DNA of 64,000 nucleotides from Pirellulaceae bacterium (GTDB lineage: Bacteria > Planctomycetota > Planctomycetia > Pirellulales > Pirellulaceae), in the NCBI GenBank assembly GCA_019636385.1, contig JAHBXT010000002.1, positions 372,001-436,000 on the forward strand. The letters are read 5' to 3'. Made by a program: the position numbers and the translations under genes. Below the pieces are notes generated by a model. That model was given only the letters and a program-made list of their open reading frames with translations. It was not told the DNA's origin and searched no databases. This document shows positions 18,171 through 27,309 of this stretch, piece by piece; position 1 is the first letter of the stretch, and each line of letters starts with the position of its first letter.

Positions 18171-19116
18171 CCAGACATCACCCAAGCAAGCTGAGCCCAT
18201 TCAGCTGCCGATAGTTGGACAAATGTCGTCCAGGCGAGTGGCCCTTAAAGCGGCCGGAGCAGCGCTAGGGCTGGCTGCCTTTGGCAAAGCTATCTCCCCG
18301 TTGTGGACGATTCCGGAGAACGTGTCGATCGAAGAGTTCCTGCAACGGCACTACAAGGAGCTGAGCGAAGATGATAAGCAAAAAATCTTTGCGCGATTGC
18401 AGGATGAAACCCAGCAGCGTTACGGTGCCGAGGTGACCATCTCCGATCCGCGCCCGATTCCAGGTGTGAAATTTGCCTATGCGATCAACCTCAGCAAATG
18501 CAACGGAAACGGCAAGTGCATGGAGGCCTGTGCAAAGGAGAATAATCATCATCGTGGCACACAGCAATCCTATATTCGCGTGTTGGAGATGTCCAAAGGT
18601 ACGATGGACATGGAGCATGGCACGACGACCTATGAGGGTACGGTGCCCAAGCCGGACAAGTATTACATGCCGGTCCAGTGCCAGCAGTGTGACAATCCAC
18701 CCTGCGTTAGCGTCTGCCCGGTCGAAGCGACGTGGAAGGAAGAGGATGGTATTGTGGTGGTCGATTACAACTGGTGCATTGGCTGTCGTTATTGCGAAGC
18801 CGCCTGTCCATACCACGCACGTCGCTTCAATTGGGAAGCACCACAGATTCCAGCCGACGAAATCAATCCCGATCAAGGCTACTTGTCCAACCGCGTGCGA
18901 CCTCAGGGCACCATGGAAAAATGCCACTTCTGCCTGCATCGCACGCGCCAGGGGCGATTGCCAGCCTGCCTGGAGGCCTGTCCGACCGGAGCCCGCGTGT
19001 TTGGCGACTTGAATGACCCCGACTCCAGCATCAATTGGATACTCCAGCACAAACGCGTGTTTGTGCTGAAAGAAGACTTGGGAACTCGGCCCAGTTTTTT
19101 CTATTTCTTTGACTGA
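18163..19116 (+). CDS. Four-cluster [4Fe-4S] electron-transfer protein (NrfC/HybA/DmsB type)
   Basis: A 317-aa exported Fe-S protein. A Tat-like signal (SSRRVALKAAGAALGLAAFG) is followed by four Cys groups: CNGNGKCMEAC, CQQCDNPPCVSVCP, CIGCRYCEAACPYHARR and CHFCLHRTRQGRLPACLEACP. This order is typical of the subunit that sits on NrfD/PsrC membrane proteins. Its gene lies between the tetraheme cytochrome (eight-base overlap) and the NrfD gene (11-base gap), so the three form a quinone-linked complex on the periplasmic side of the membrane. Confidence 0.92.
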   Translation: MTNQTSPKQAEPIQLPIVGQMSSRRVALKAAGAALGLAAFGKAISPLWTIPENVSIEEFLQRHYKELSEDDKQKIFARLQDETQQRYGAEVTISDPRPIPGVKFAYAINLSKCNGNGKCMEACAKENNHHRGTQQSYIRVLEMSKGTMDMEHGTTTYEGTVPKPDKYYMPVQCQQCDNPPCVSVCPVEATWKEEDGIVVVDYNWCIGCRYCEAACPYHARRFNWEAPQIPADEINPDQGYLSNRVRPQGTMEKCHFCLHRTRQGRLPACLEACPTGARVFGDLNDPDSSINWILQHKRVFVLKEDLGTRPSFFYFFD

Positions 19117-19127
19117 AAAGAACTGCC

Positions 19128-20387
19128 ATGTCGTCAGGGACTTCCGTCACCAACATCACGCCGGCAGACGCCCAGCATGTGGTGCGCAGTTACCCCAAAT
19201 TCATTCTGTGGGGCATAGATGAAGCCACCAACGGCAATCTGCTGTTCTATGTTTGGATGTTTGCGCTCACCGCCGTTGCCTTGGTAGGGGCCAATGCCTG
19301 GGCTGTTCAGGTCCACGACGGCATGATTGTCACCAACATGACCGACCATGTGAGTTGGGGATTGTATATCGCCAATTTTACCTTCATGGTTGGTGTGGCG
19401 GCCGGCGGGGTGATGATGGTCATTCCGGCCTATCTGTACCACGATCGCAAGATGCACGATGTGGTGATTGTCGGCGAGATATTGGCTATCGCCGCCATTG
19501 TCATGTGCTTGCTGTTTGTGACGGTGGATCTCGGGCGCCCCGAAAGGTTTTGGCACTTAATCCCCGGTATTGGGCGGTTCAATTGGCCCATGTCAATGCT
19601 CACCTGGGATGTCATCGTGCTGAACGTCTACCTCCTGCTAAACATGCACATCTGTGGATATCTGATGTACATGCGGTTCTTGGGGCGAACGCCCAACAAG
19701 ACGTGGTACATACCCTTTGTGATGGTGTCGATCTTTTGGGCAATTTCCATTCATACGGTGACCGCTTTCCTGTACAGCGGATTGGGGGGGCGACCGTTTT
19801 GGAATACGGCACTGTTGGCACCACGTTTTTTGGCCAGCGCCTTTGTGGCTGGGCCAGCTTTAATACTGATTCTATTTCAAGTCATCCAGCGGACGGCTGG
19901 AATTCGCTTGGATGAGGGGCCTGCTCGCGTGCTGATCGGCATCGTGCGCGTGACGGTGCTGGTCAATTTGCTAATGGTGGTGTCGGAGGTGTTCACCGAG
20001 TTCTATTCGGGCGGCGCGCATACCGCTGCGGCGCGCTATCTGTTCTTTGGATTGCACGGACATTCTGCGCTGGTACCCTGGATTTGGACCGCCATCGCCT
20101 TTGACCTCGTGGCCGCCGGGCTATTTCTGTCTCCGTGGATTTACTCAAGTCCCATGGTGCGCTGGATAGCCTGTTGTCTGGCCTTCGTAGGCGCCTGGAT
20201 TGAAAAGGGCATGGGCTTGGTCGTGCCCGGCTTCATTCCCAGTACGCTGCACGAGATCGTCGAGTACACGCCGAGTCTGACCGAATGGAAGGTCAGCGTA
20301 GGCATCTGGGCATTGGGGCTGATGATCTTGACCGTATTATTGAAGCTGGCGATCGCCGTCTTTCGTCGGACGCTGGCCGAGCATTGA
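19128..20387 (+). CDS. NrfD/PsrC-type quinone-interacting membrane subunit
   Basis: A 419-aa integral membrane protein with about ten hydrophobic helices. The NrfD/PsrC pattern is seen in DHVSWGLYIANFTFMVGVAAG, VTVDLGRPERFWHL and the helices that follow. The family oxidises or reduces quinols and exchanges electrons with a partner Fe-S protein; that partner is encoded 11 bases upstream. With the tetraheme cytochrome it resembles NrfBCD or Hmc/Qrc-type modules. Here it probably feeds quinol electrons to NapAB or NrfA. No catalytic molybdoenzyme gene is fused to this operon. Confidence 0.92.
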   Translation: MSSGTSVTNITPADAQHVVRSYPKFILWGIDEATNGNLLFYVWMFALTAVALVGANAWAVQVHDGMIVTNMTDHVSWGLYIANFTFMVGVAAGGVMMVIPAYLYHDRKMHDVVIVGEILAIAAIVMCLLFVTVDLGRPERFWHLIPGIGRFNWPMSMLTWDVIVLNVYLLLNMHICGYLMYMRFLGRTPNKTWYIPFVMVSIFWAISIHTVTAFLYSGLGGRPFWNTALLAPRFLASAFVAGPALILILFQVIQRTAGIRLDEGPARVLIGIVRVTVLVNLLMVVSEVFTEFYSGGAHTAAARYLFFGLHGHSALVPWIWTAIAFDLVAAGLFLSPWIYSSPMVRWIACCLAFVGAWIEKGMGLVVPGFIPSTLHEIVEYTPSLTEWKVSVGIWALGLMILTVLLKLAIAVFRRTLAEH

Positions 20388-21785
20388 GTGCTGATGTGTG
20401 CCACCGTTATTCGAAAGAGTGACTTAATGTTTAAACACATAGTAATGTGCTGTTTGTCATTATGCATCCTACTGATGGGACTGAATGAACCTGGCCGCAC
20501 CTGCTGCGCAGAAGCAGTTCAATCGTCCCAGCCGAATATCGTGTTTATCATGGCGGACGATCTGGGGTGGGCCGATGTTGGATTCCACGGAGGCAATGTT
20601 GCCACGCCCAATCTAGACCGCCTGCGCGGGGCGGGGGTCGAGTTGACGCAGCATTACGTCGCACCCGTTTGCAGCCCAACGCGTACCGGGCTGATGACCG
20701 GGCGTTACTGGAGCCGCTATGGTGTGACGCAGCCGCAGGCAACTCGCGCACTCCCCTTTGAAACCGTGACATTGCCGAAGGCCCTGAAAGCATGCGGCTA
20801 CCAGACCTGCATTGCCGGAAAATGGCATTTAGGCTCGTTGCCGCAGTGGGGACCACAACATTTCGGCTTCGACCACAGCTATGGTTCGTTGGGTGGCGGA
20901 GTTGGTCCCTACGACCACTCGTACAAGCGTGGCATCTACCAGCGGACTTGGCATCGCAACGGCCAATTGATCGACGAATCCGGCCATGTCACCGACTTGA
21001 TTACGCGCGAGGCACTTCAGTGGATCGCTGGCAGCGGCGAGGCTCCGTTCTTGTTGTATGTGCCGTTTACCGCCGTGCATTTGCCAGTCAAGGAGCCGGA
21101 TGAGTATTTGTTACGAGTGCCGGCCGCGATTACCGAACGGGTTGCTAGGCATTATGCAGCCAGCATCATTCATTTGGACGAGGCGGTTGGAAAAATTATG
21201 CAAGCCATCCAGGACAAGGGGCAGACGCAGCAGACGCTGATCGTCTTCACCAGTGACAACGGTGCCAGCAACGCCGAGAATCATGGCCAAGACTATCCGC
21301 CGGATGACTATCCCTCAGGCAAATTGCCAGGCAACAACCGCCCGCTACGAGGCAAGAAGGGCGATGGCTACGAAGGCGGTACTCGGGTACCTACCTTGGT
21401 CGCCTGGCCTTCGGTAATACCCGCCGGATCCGTCTGTCACACACCAGTGCATATCACTGATTGGATGCCCACTTTCTGTAGGTTGGCCGGCTATAGCGCA
21501 TCAGCAGCTTTGAATTGGGATGGTGCCGACATCTGGCCGGCAGTCGTCGGACGTGGAGACAGTGACCAGTTCCTGACTCAGCGTGCCCTGTACTCGGTAA
21601 CGCCGGCATTTCGAGCGTTGGTGTTGCGAGTCGGAGATTGGAAGTTGATTCAGTTTTCCGACAGCGATCAGGAGGCCGAGCGAGTCGAGTTGTACAACAT
21701 CAGCAATGATCCCAGTGAGACCCGCAACGTGGCTACCGACTATCCGGAGAAACGGGCAGAACTCATGCACCGCCTAGAGCAGACC

Positions 21786-22403
21786 TCAAGTAGTTGTAGC
21801 GGCTGTATTCTTCAGGCGATATCCGGCATGGATAATGTAGTTGAGGCATTCCTTCGGATGGAATCGGTCGACCAGTTTGCCAACTGCGTTCCAGAGGGCT
21901 TGGACGGTCCGGGTCGCCTCGCTTCGAATCAGCCACTTTAGTTTACTGTAGAGATTTTCGATCGGGTTCAGGTCGGGCGAGTATGGGGGAAGGTAGCGAA
22001 CCTCGGCGCCAACCGACTCGATGGCTTCGACGACTCCGGCGACTTTGTGCGCCGAGAGATTGTCCATGACGACAATGTCTTTATAGCGAAGCTCTTTGCA
22101 GAACTGCTGTTTTATCCAAGCTAGAAAGACCGAACCGTTCACCGGCCCATCAATGACCAATGGAGATACGATTCCTTCGGATCGTAGTCCCATCAATACA
22201 GTCGTGGTTTTCCAATGGCCGTGGGGGATCATTTCGATGATTCGCTTGCCCGGGAGGGCTCTACCTCGCAAGCGTGACATATTTGTTTTTGCCCAAGTCT
22301 CATCCAGAAAGACAAATCGCCTTGCGTCCAGGTGTGGCACCGAACGACGCCATCGCAGCCGCTTCTCTGCTACATCAGGCCGCTGCTGCTCGGCCGCCGT
22401 CAA
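21786..22403 (-). CDS. IS630 transposase, catalytic DDE part (orfB)
   Basis: A 205-aa DDE transposase domain. The catalytic triad is visible in VFLDET, VVMDNLSAHK and YLPPYSPDLNPIE. It begins at a TTG overlapping the orfA stop (CATTGA). The two frames differ by -1, and a run of seven A residues at the end of orfA (22408-22414 on the plus strand) may allow slippage to make a fused transposase. The stop lies inside the terminal inverted repeat. Confidence 0.9.
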   Translation of the reverse strand: MTAAEQQRPDVAEKRLRWRRSVPHLDARRFVFLDETWAKTNMSRLRGRALPGKRIIEMIPHGHWKTTTVLMGLRSEGIVSPLVIDGPVNGSVFLAWIKQQFCKELRYKDIVVMDNLSAHKVAGVVEAIESVGAEVRYLPPYSPDLNPIENLYSKLKWLIRSEATRTVQALWNAVGKLVDRFHPKECLNYIIHAGYRLKNTAATTT

Positions 22404-22738
22404 TGTCTTTTTTTAAATCGATAGTTCAAACGACGAACAAAGCGGTCGACGGTTTGATGCGAGATGCAAAGCGGAAGTAATGCCGCGATTTCCTTGGCCG
22501 TTCGATCCGGCTGTTCCTCGACAATTCTCACGAGCTCCTCTTCGTGTCCGTGTAGTTTGGGAAGCGGGCCGTGTCTTTGCTCACGAGCACCGATTTGACC
22601 TGTTTCACGACGGCGTTGCTTGAGCCTTCGAATCCAAGCGGTCGACACGTCAAACAATTCGGCAACTTCCGTCGTTCCCAACCCTGAATCACAGGCCTTG
22701 AGTACACGAATTCTCAAATCCATCGAATAAGCACGCAT
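22400..22738 (-). CDS. IS630 transposase, DNA-binding part (orfA)
   Basis: A 112-aa protein with two helix-turn-helix units: LRIRVLKACDSGLGTTEVAELFDVSTAWIRRLKQRRR and, further on, RTAKEIAALLPLCISHQTVDRFVRRLNY. This is the N-terminal half of IS630-type transposases. It ends RFKKRH at the A-rich slippage site before orfB. Confidence 0.88.
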   Translation of the reverse strand: MRAYSMDLRIRVLKACDSGLGTTEVAELFDVSTAWIRRLKQRRRETGQIGAREQRHGPLPKLHGHEEELVRIVEEQPDRTAKEIAALLPLCISHQTVDRFVRRLNYRFKKRH

Positions 22739-22921
22739 TTGGCCACCTCCTTGGGCAAAATGTATTAAAGCAAATCCGCTACATCCGACGCTACATCAAT
22801 TCGAGGTCTGCTCTAGCCGCAGCTCGCGCTAGCGATTTCGATTCGGTTGTATCCAGCGAGCTGTAATGCAACTCGCCCGTAGTTGCCAGCCTTCCGCTGA
22901 CAGCTTGGGCTAACACGTTAA

Positions 22922-22966
22922 ACGAAGGGGCACTGCGGTATTCGGATTACGGCTGAGCCCCTTCGT
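22922..22966. terminator. Stem-loop between the broken sulfatase gene and nrfA
   Basis: ACGAAGGGGC (22922-22931) and GCCCCTTCGT (22957-22966) are perfectly complementary over ten bases around a 25-base loop. The stem includes the last codons of nrfA. It lies between convergent genes and may end transcription from either side; no strong U-tract follows. Confidence 0.45.
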
Positions 22967-24581
22967 CGCCAGCAGGCGGGCTGGAGTTGGCCGTTGGGGG
23001 GGCTGACAAATCGAACTTCAGTCGCAGCGCTGCGACCTCGGCTTGGCGGCTGTAGTCGATAGATTCGCCCAGGATTCGAGCAGCCTCTTGCGCCGCGTGG
23101 AAGCCGCGCGAGTTTTCGCTGCTGATGTAGTCCAAACGCCACATCGACTTTCGCTGCAGTGCGAAGACTGCCTGCAATTGTTCTGGCGTGGCACCAGCTT
23201 GTCTGCATTCCTGGATGGCGTCTAACATCTGCACCATCGCGCCCGCCGAACGCTCCATCAACTCCAGCGTGCGCTGCTGGATCAAGTCCACGCGGGCCAG
23301 TAACTGCGCTTCAGGCACATGATGGCAATTCTGACAGGCGTGATTGATGTTGTCCAGCGGACTGCGCACGTTGTGATTGCTGTTCTTCATGGCACCAACG
23401 CGTTCGTAGGGCATGTGGCAGTCGGCACAACTGACTCCGGCCGCTGCATGCGTTCCCTGCGCCCATAACTCGAATTCCGGGTGTTGCACTTTAAATAGCG
23501 GGGCACCAGTTTCGGTGTGGATAAAATCGAAAAACGCAGATCCGTCAGGGAATTTCTTGTCCTGCCAGTGCTGTTCAAGCTGCTCTGCTTTCAGCCCGTT
23601 CTGCCATGGAAACTCGAGCACATCTTTGGTCGCACAATAATACTCGACGTGACACTGAGCGCACACGAAGCTGCGCATCTCCTGACGAGTAGCCAGTACG
23701 TTGGGATCATAGTCTGAGCTACGATCGCCGCGTCGCCAACGATCGACGCTAGGCATGTGCGGCAAGGGTTGATCGCTGCTGGCCAGCACAGCGATGCCGG
23801 TCATGAAGCCGGGTCGGGTAATACGCAGCGCCATCGTCTGCGGATCGTGGCAGTCGATGCAACCTACCGGATGTGCTTGACTCATCTCAAAATGCCCGGG
23901 TGGCGGCTGCCCCTCAAAGCCACCGACCGGTGGCGATTCAAAGACCTGCCCAGCTTGGGCGGTTGGAGTGCCATCGGGCACTTGCGTGAGCATCTCCAGT
24001 ACTTCGTGATAGGGCTTCGTGCTGAGCACTTCAAAACCTTTCATGATGGCTGGCATATTGAATTGTTCGGCCAAAGCCTCGTCGTCGTGTGGCATCCCCA
24101 GCGACTGTAGGCCAACCTTGCGATACAACACGATGGGCGAAGCATGGCAATGTAAACATGCTCCGGCTTGCGGACGCTCATTGACGCGCTTGGTGACGAC
24201 TTGGTCGTACAGCATGTATGCGTGTCCGCGAGCTTCACGATAGTCGAGCGCGAAAGCGTAGCCAGCGTACAAGCGCTTGAGCCAGGGGCTCTTTTCAAGC
24301 TTACTGTCGGGCATGGCTTCCGAACCACCGTGAAAGCGGTCGCCAGCCGTACTCTTGTACTGATCGAAATGGTGCGGAAAGTTCAGGCCCCAGGGAGCTG
24401 GGTCAGTACTGATTTCGGTCAATTCCACGACCCGCGCAAAGGCCCGGCCAGCTTCCTGCTTGTGACCATGCATATTCACCAATACCCAGGCGATGCCAGC
24501 CGTTCCTAGAGCGGTGAAGGCAACCGCCAGAAAAAGGGGCAGTAGGCTAAGTCGACTAGTGGTTCGAGCCGTTTCGGACAT
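22947..24581 (-). CDS. nrfA: Ammonia-forming cytochrome c nitrite reductase NrfA, CxxCH type
   Basis: A 544-aa periplasmic pentaheme enzyme reducing nitrite to ammonium. After an N-terminal helix (residues 11-36), five heme motifs appear: CLHCH 142-146, CIDCH 241-245, CAQCH 307-311, CADCH 385-389 and CQNCH 416-420. The first, catalytic heme site is CxxCH rather than the classical CxxCK, as known in Campylobacter-type NrfA, so no special CxxCK heme lyase is needed. Other active-site features are kept: Arg in DYREARGHAYML, Tyr in CAQCHVEYY and His in KVQHPEFE. A proline-rich tail follows residue 525. It is 58 bases downstream of nrfH. Confidence 0.93.
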   Translation of the reverse strand: MSETARTTSRLSLLPLFLAVAFTALGTAGIAWVLVNMHGHKQEAGRAFARVVELTEISTDPAPWGLNFPHHFDQYKSTAGDRFHGGSEAMPDSKLEKSPWLKRLYAGYAFALDYREARGHAYMLYDQVVTKRVNERPQAGACLHCHASPIVLYRKVGLQSLGMPHDDEALAEQFNMPAIMKGFEVLSTKPYHEVLEMLTQVPDGTPTAQAGQVFESPPVGGFEGQPPPGHFEMSQAHPVGCIDCHDPQTMALRITRPGFMTGIAVLASSDQPLPHMPSVDRWRRGDRSSDYDPNVLATRQEMRSFVCAQCHVEYYCATKDVLEFPWQNGLKAEQLEQHWQDKKFPDGSAFFDFIHTETGAPLFKVQHPEFELWAQGTHAAAGVSCADCHMPYERVGAMKNSNHNVRSPLDNINHACQNCHHVPEAQLLARVDLIQQRTLELMERSAGAMVQMLDAIQECRQAGATPEQLQAVFALQRKSMWRLDYISSENSRGFHAAQEAARILGESIDYSRQAEVAALRLKFDLSAPPTANSSPPAGDEGAQP

Positions 24582-24639
24582 GGCCGTGCGCTTCCTCGTT
24601 TGGATGGAAAAGTTGGTTCAATGGTTTTGTGCTGGCTGG

Positions 24640-25134
24640 CTAGCGATGGGCGTGACCGACCGCAGCATGGCAGTGGATGCAGTCGAGCATATCAGCGTAT
24701 GGCCCAGTCGGAAGCATGTGGTGTACTAGCTCTCTGTGGCAGTGCAGGCAGGCACCTTGCGTAACCAGACGATTGCGTGGCTTGATTTGGATCGGCTCAT
24801 GGAAATCGCCGGTAGTAAAAGCCCACGAATGCAACAGGCCGTTATCGGCCTTTGTGAACCACTTGCCCAAGAAATCATGCGGCAGATGGCAATCATTGCA
24901 GGTGGCCACAGCATGATGGCTCGACTTTTGCCACGAGTCGAAATGTCCTTGCATGATGTGGCAATTCTTACAGGCGACTGGATCGTTGGAGAGATACGAC
25001 GCTCCTCCACCATATTCGAACGTAAAGCCGCCCAAGCCGATCATCGAACCGAGTGCACAGGCCAACAGCCATACCTGCCAACGCCAATGCCCTCGGGCAT
25101 TCCGTACTACAGACTCAGGCGACAGGTCGCTCAT
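24640..25134 (-). CDS. nrfH: NrfH-type tetraheme quinol dehydrogenase
   Basis: A 164-aa member of the NapC/NrfH family that anchors NrfA and passes it quinol electrons. One membrane helix lies at residues about 20-40. Four heme motifs occur: CKNCH 55-59, CNDCH 79-83, CLHCH 129-133 and CIHCH 152-156. CKNCHIMQ keeps the Met used as an axial ligand in NrfH. It heads the nrfHA operon on the minus strand. Confidence 0.92.
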   Translation of the reverse strand: MSDLSPESVVRNARGHWRWQVWLLACALGSMIGLGGFTFEYGGGASYLSNDPVACKNCHIMQGHFDSWQKSSHHAVATCNDCHLPHDFLGKWFTKADNGLLHSWAFTTGDFHEPIQIKPRNRLVTQGACLHCHRELVHHMLPTGPYADMLDCIHCHAAVGHAHR

Positions 25135-25465
25135 TTATCTAATCCAATTGCGAGCCAACCTCGAAAATCAAACCAGCCAAAACCGGAAACGCTTCGCGCC
25201 GCGAAGCGCTGTTCTTAAATCCACCTTAATCCCGTTGGCAAACAGCAACTAAGAGCGTACCGCGCTGTGGAACGTCGGTAAATCGTCTGTGAATAAAACT
25301 TCATTCGGTTGCGCACTTTGGTCGCATGTCGGCTGCTGTGCCGGATTGTCACAGGTAAACTTTGGAAGCTGCAATTTCTACCTAAGTTGTCAGGAGTGGA
25401 TGTCGTTCAGCTTCTATATTGGTGACCCGCGCACACCTGACCCAACTGGTCGAAACAACTCTGGC
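25135..25465. other. Intergenic region upstream of nrfH
   Basis: About 330 bases between nrfH and the next sulfatase gene. A small plus-strand frame at 25289-25501 has no domain and overlaps the sulfatase gene's end, so I do not call it. The only clear structure is the palindrome at 25189-25207. Confidence 0.4.
25189..25207. promoter_or_regulatory. Perfect palindrome upstream of nrfH
   Basis: CGCTTCGCG (25189-25197) and CGCGAAGCG (25199-25207) flank a single base and sit about 55 bases upstream of the nrfH start. This could be a regulator site for nrfHA or a leader hairpin. Confidence 0.35.
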
Positions 25466-26974
25466 CTAGTTGGGATTTGGTTCGGGCAGCTGTGCGTTTA
25501 AGCGCACACGCCAGGCAACCAGATCGTTTCGTAGTTCTTCGGTACGTTGTGGATACTTGTCAGCAACATTGGTAGACTCAGCGGGATCGGTGCGCAGGTT
25601 GTACAGTTCACACGTCTGATTCTCGTAAAAATACAGGAGCTTCCAGTCGTCTTGTCGCACCGCGCTGACCGGCGTCGTGGTTGGGTAATAGTGCGGAAAG
25701 TGGAAGTAAAGTGATCGGCGGAGGCTATCAGCCATGCTGCCGTCTAGGGTCGAGCGGATGTCCTGTCCATCCAATACAAGCTTCTGGCCACCAGCACGCT
25801 CAAAATCAACTCCGCTGTTCGACGGTCGGTCTTCTGTACCTTTGGTATTGCGATCGACAGTGATGCCGGTCAACAGCGTGGGGAATAGATCGCAAGTGGT
25901 AACTGGAACCTGGCTCACCAGTCCCGGCTGACTGACTGTGGGCCAGTAGATCATCATGGGGACGCGGATACCTCCTTCGTAGCAGGATCCCTTGCCGCTG
26001 CGTAGAGGAGAGTTGTCGGTTATTGGAATGCCGCCCCGCAACCGATCTCCATTGATAAATCCGCCATTGTCTGACAAGAAGATCAGGATCGTGTGCTCCC
26101 AAAGATTGCGGAGGCGCAGGTGGTCTATGACCCGACCTACATTGCTGTCGAGTGTCTCAACCATGGCCGCGTAGTGGGCGTGTCGATGCCGGTGATGTGG
26201 CTGGATGAGCGCTTCGTACTTGGCAGCCAAATCTGGCTTACCTTCCATGGGCGTATGCACGGCATGGTACCACAAGTTCAGGTAGAAGGGCTGCGTGTTA
26301 CACTGATCGATGACTTCAATCGCTTTGTCCGTCAATCGGTCGGTTAAATACTGACCTTCCTTTCCCGGCTCCAACCCTGGCACGTATCGAAAATTCTTAA
26401 AGTGTTGATCGCCTCGAAACGGATAGAAGTAGCTGGCCGGGGCACCCCAACCGGTACCACCGATGTTCCACTGAAAGCCGTGGGTTTCGGGATAGGCCAA
26501 TTCGCCACCCAAGTGCCACTTGCCAACGTGAGCCGTGCGATAGCCCATACTTGACAGTCGCTGGGCCAGAGTGATCTCCGAATGAGGCAGGTCGGCGAGG
26601 GTAACGGGTTCCAGTAGCTGGCGAGTGCCGCGATCTTGGGACGCTTCGCGCCAGATGGTCATGTGCAATCGCGCTGGATGACGTCCCGTAAGGATGGATG
26701 CTCTGGTTGGAGTGCATACCGGCGAGGCAGAGTACGCTTGAGCAAAACGTACCGCCTGTGTCGCAAGTTCATCCAGTCGCGGAGTTTGGTGAAGATCGCT
26801 ACCGTAACAGCCTAGGTCACTCCAGCCCAAATCGTCTGCCAAGATCAGGACTACGTTCGGTGGACGCTCTCCAGCCAAAGACTCAGGAAGGACAACCCAC
26901 AATCCCGATGCACAGGCAATCCACTGTGACCAATTCAACAAGAGATTTGCCGCCAACTGGTATGCTCTAATCAT
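25466..26974 (-). CDS. Arylsulfatase A-type sulfatase
   Basis: A 502-aa exported sulfatase. A leader is followed by the metal-binding NVVLILADDLGWSDLGCYG, the formylglycine motif CTPTRASILTGRHPA, GKWHLGGELAYPETHG, FLSDNGG and a late LYNLRTDPAESTNVADK block. The Cys of CTPTR needs conversion to formylglycine by a sulfatase-maturing enzyme not present here. It hydrolyses sulfate esters, probably on glycans, in the periplasm. Start ATG at 26974. Confidence 0.93.
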   Translation of the reverse strand: MIRAYQLAANLLLNWSQWIACASGLWVVLPESLAGERPPNVVLILADDLGWSDLGCYGSDLHQTPRLDELATQAVRFAQAYSASPVCTPTRASILTGRHPARLHMTIWREASQDRGTRQLLEPVTLADLPHSEITLAQRLSSMGYRTAHVGKWHLGGELAYPETHGFQWNIGGTGWGAPASYFYPFRGDQHFKNFRYVPGLEPGKEGQYLTDRLTDKAIEVIDQCNTQPFYLNLWYHAVHTPMEGKPDLAAKYEALIQPHHRHRHAHYAAMVETLDSNVGRVIDHLRLRNLWEHTILIFLSDNGGFINGDRLRGGIPITDNSPLRSGKGSCYEGGIRVPMMIYWPTVSQPGLVSQVPVTTCDLFPTLLTGITVDRNTKGTEDRPSNSGVDFERAGGQKLVLDGQDIRSTLDGSMADSLRRSLYFHFPHYYPTTTPVSAVRQDDWKLLYFYENQTCELYNLRTDPAESTNVADKYPQRTEELRNDLVAWRVRLNAQLPEPNPN

Positions 26975-27199
26975 GATTCCTGTCTTGACTTGGATTGTTC
27001 AGTGGATGTTGGAAGCGTGTGTTGACGGGATGATCGAACGAGAGACGATCGACTTTACCACCAAAAGGGAATGATTCTAAGACCCAGGTCCGGTGCGAAT
27101 GTGATGAAAATAGTGTACTCTTCGGTACACTTGAAGTCATGCGTCAATCGCTGCCTCCAATCAACCGCCAACACATCGGATTTCGCGTCGCGCTGGTGC

Positions 27200-27277
27200 C
27201 TATCGAGTGTAGTACCCTGGTAGCCACGTGCCGTAACATGTCCAAGTTATGAAGTACGCGAGCGGGTCCGAGTACAT
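27200..27277 (-). pseudogene. N-terminal fragment of a REP-associated tyrosine transposase
   Basis: From the ATG at 27277 the minus strand encodes MYSDPLAYFITWTCYGTWLPG and then stops after four more residues. The pattern (Y/T)-x-x-T-x-x-x-YGTWLPG is the conserved start of RAYT/IS200-like Y1 transposases, which are common in planctomycetes. Only about 25 residues remain and the HUH and Tyr motifs are absent. Confidence 0.65.
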
Positions 27278-27309
27278 GATGGTAAATTGCTTTTTCTTGT
27301 ATGCGTTAG

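Larger units (their letters stand above)
21777..22813 (-). mobile_element. IS630-family insertion sequence, apparently intact
   Basis: A 1037-base element flanked by a duplicated TA (21775-21776 and 22814-22815), the target choice of IS630/Tc1-mariner elements. The terminal inverted repeats match at 21 of 25 positions and begin with eleven identical bases (GAGCAGACCTC, 21777-21787; complement at 22803-22813). It carries two overlapping minus-strand frames covering an HTH domain and a DDE catalytic domain. The intact ends, intact frames and clean target duplication suggest recent movement. Confidence 0.93.
20427..22866 (+). pseudogene. Sulfatase gene with IS630 inserted near its 3' end
   Basis: Residues 1-450 are a complete arylsulfatase: a signal peptide (MFKHIVMCCLSLCILLMGL), the metal-binding start NIVFIMADDLGWADVG, the formylglycine motif CSPTRTGLMTGR and the later GKWHLG, FTSDNGA and KKGDGYEGGTR blocks. 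At codon 450 the gene meets a TA dinucleotide and IS630 (21777-22813). The frame runs into IS sequence, adds 54 foreign residues and stops at 21941. Joining 21776 directly to 22816 restores a C-terminus of 16 further residues (AAARASDFDSVVSSEL) and a stop at 22866, 466 aa in all. Since only the extreme C-terminus changed, the enzyme may still work. I chose the ATG at 20427; an upstream GTG at 20388 abuts nrfD. Confidence 0.9.

Noticed and set aside
18265..19050. 261-aa minus-strand frame
   Set aside because: It is antisense to the Fe-S protein gene, whose four Cys groups are conserved.
25289..25501. 70-aa plus-strand frame upstream of a sulfatase
   Set aside because: It runs into the sulfatase gene and shows no domain.
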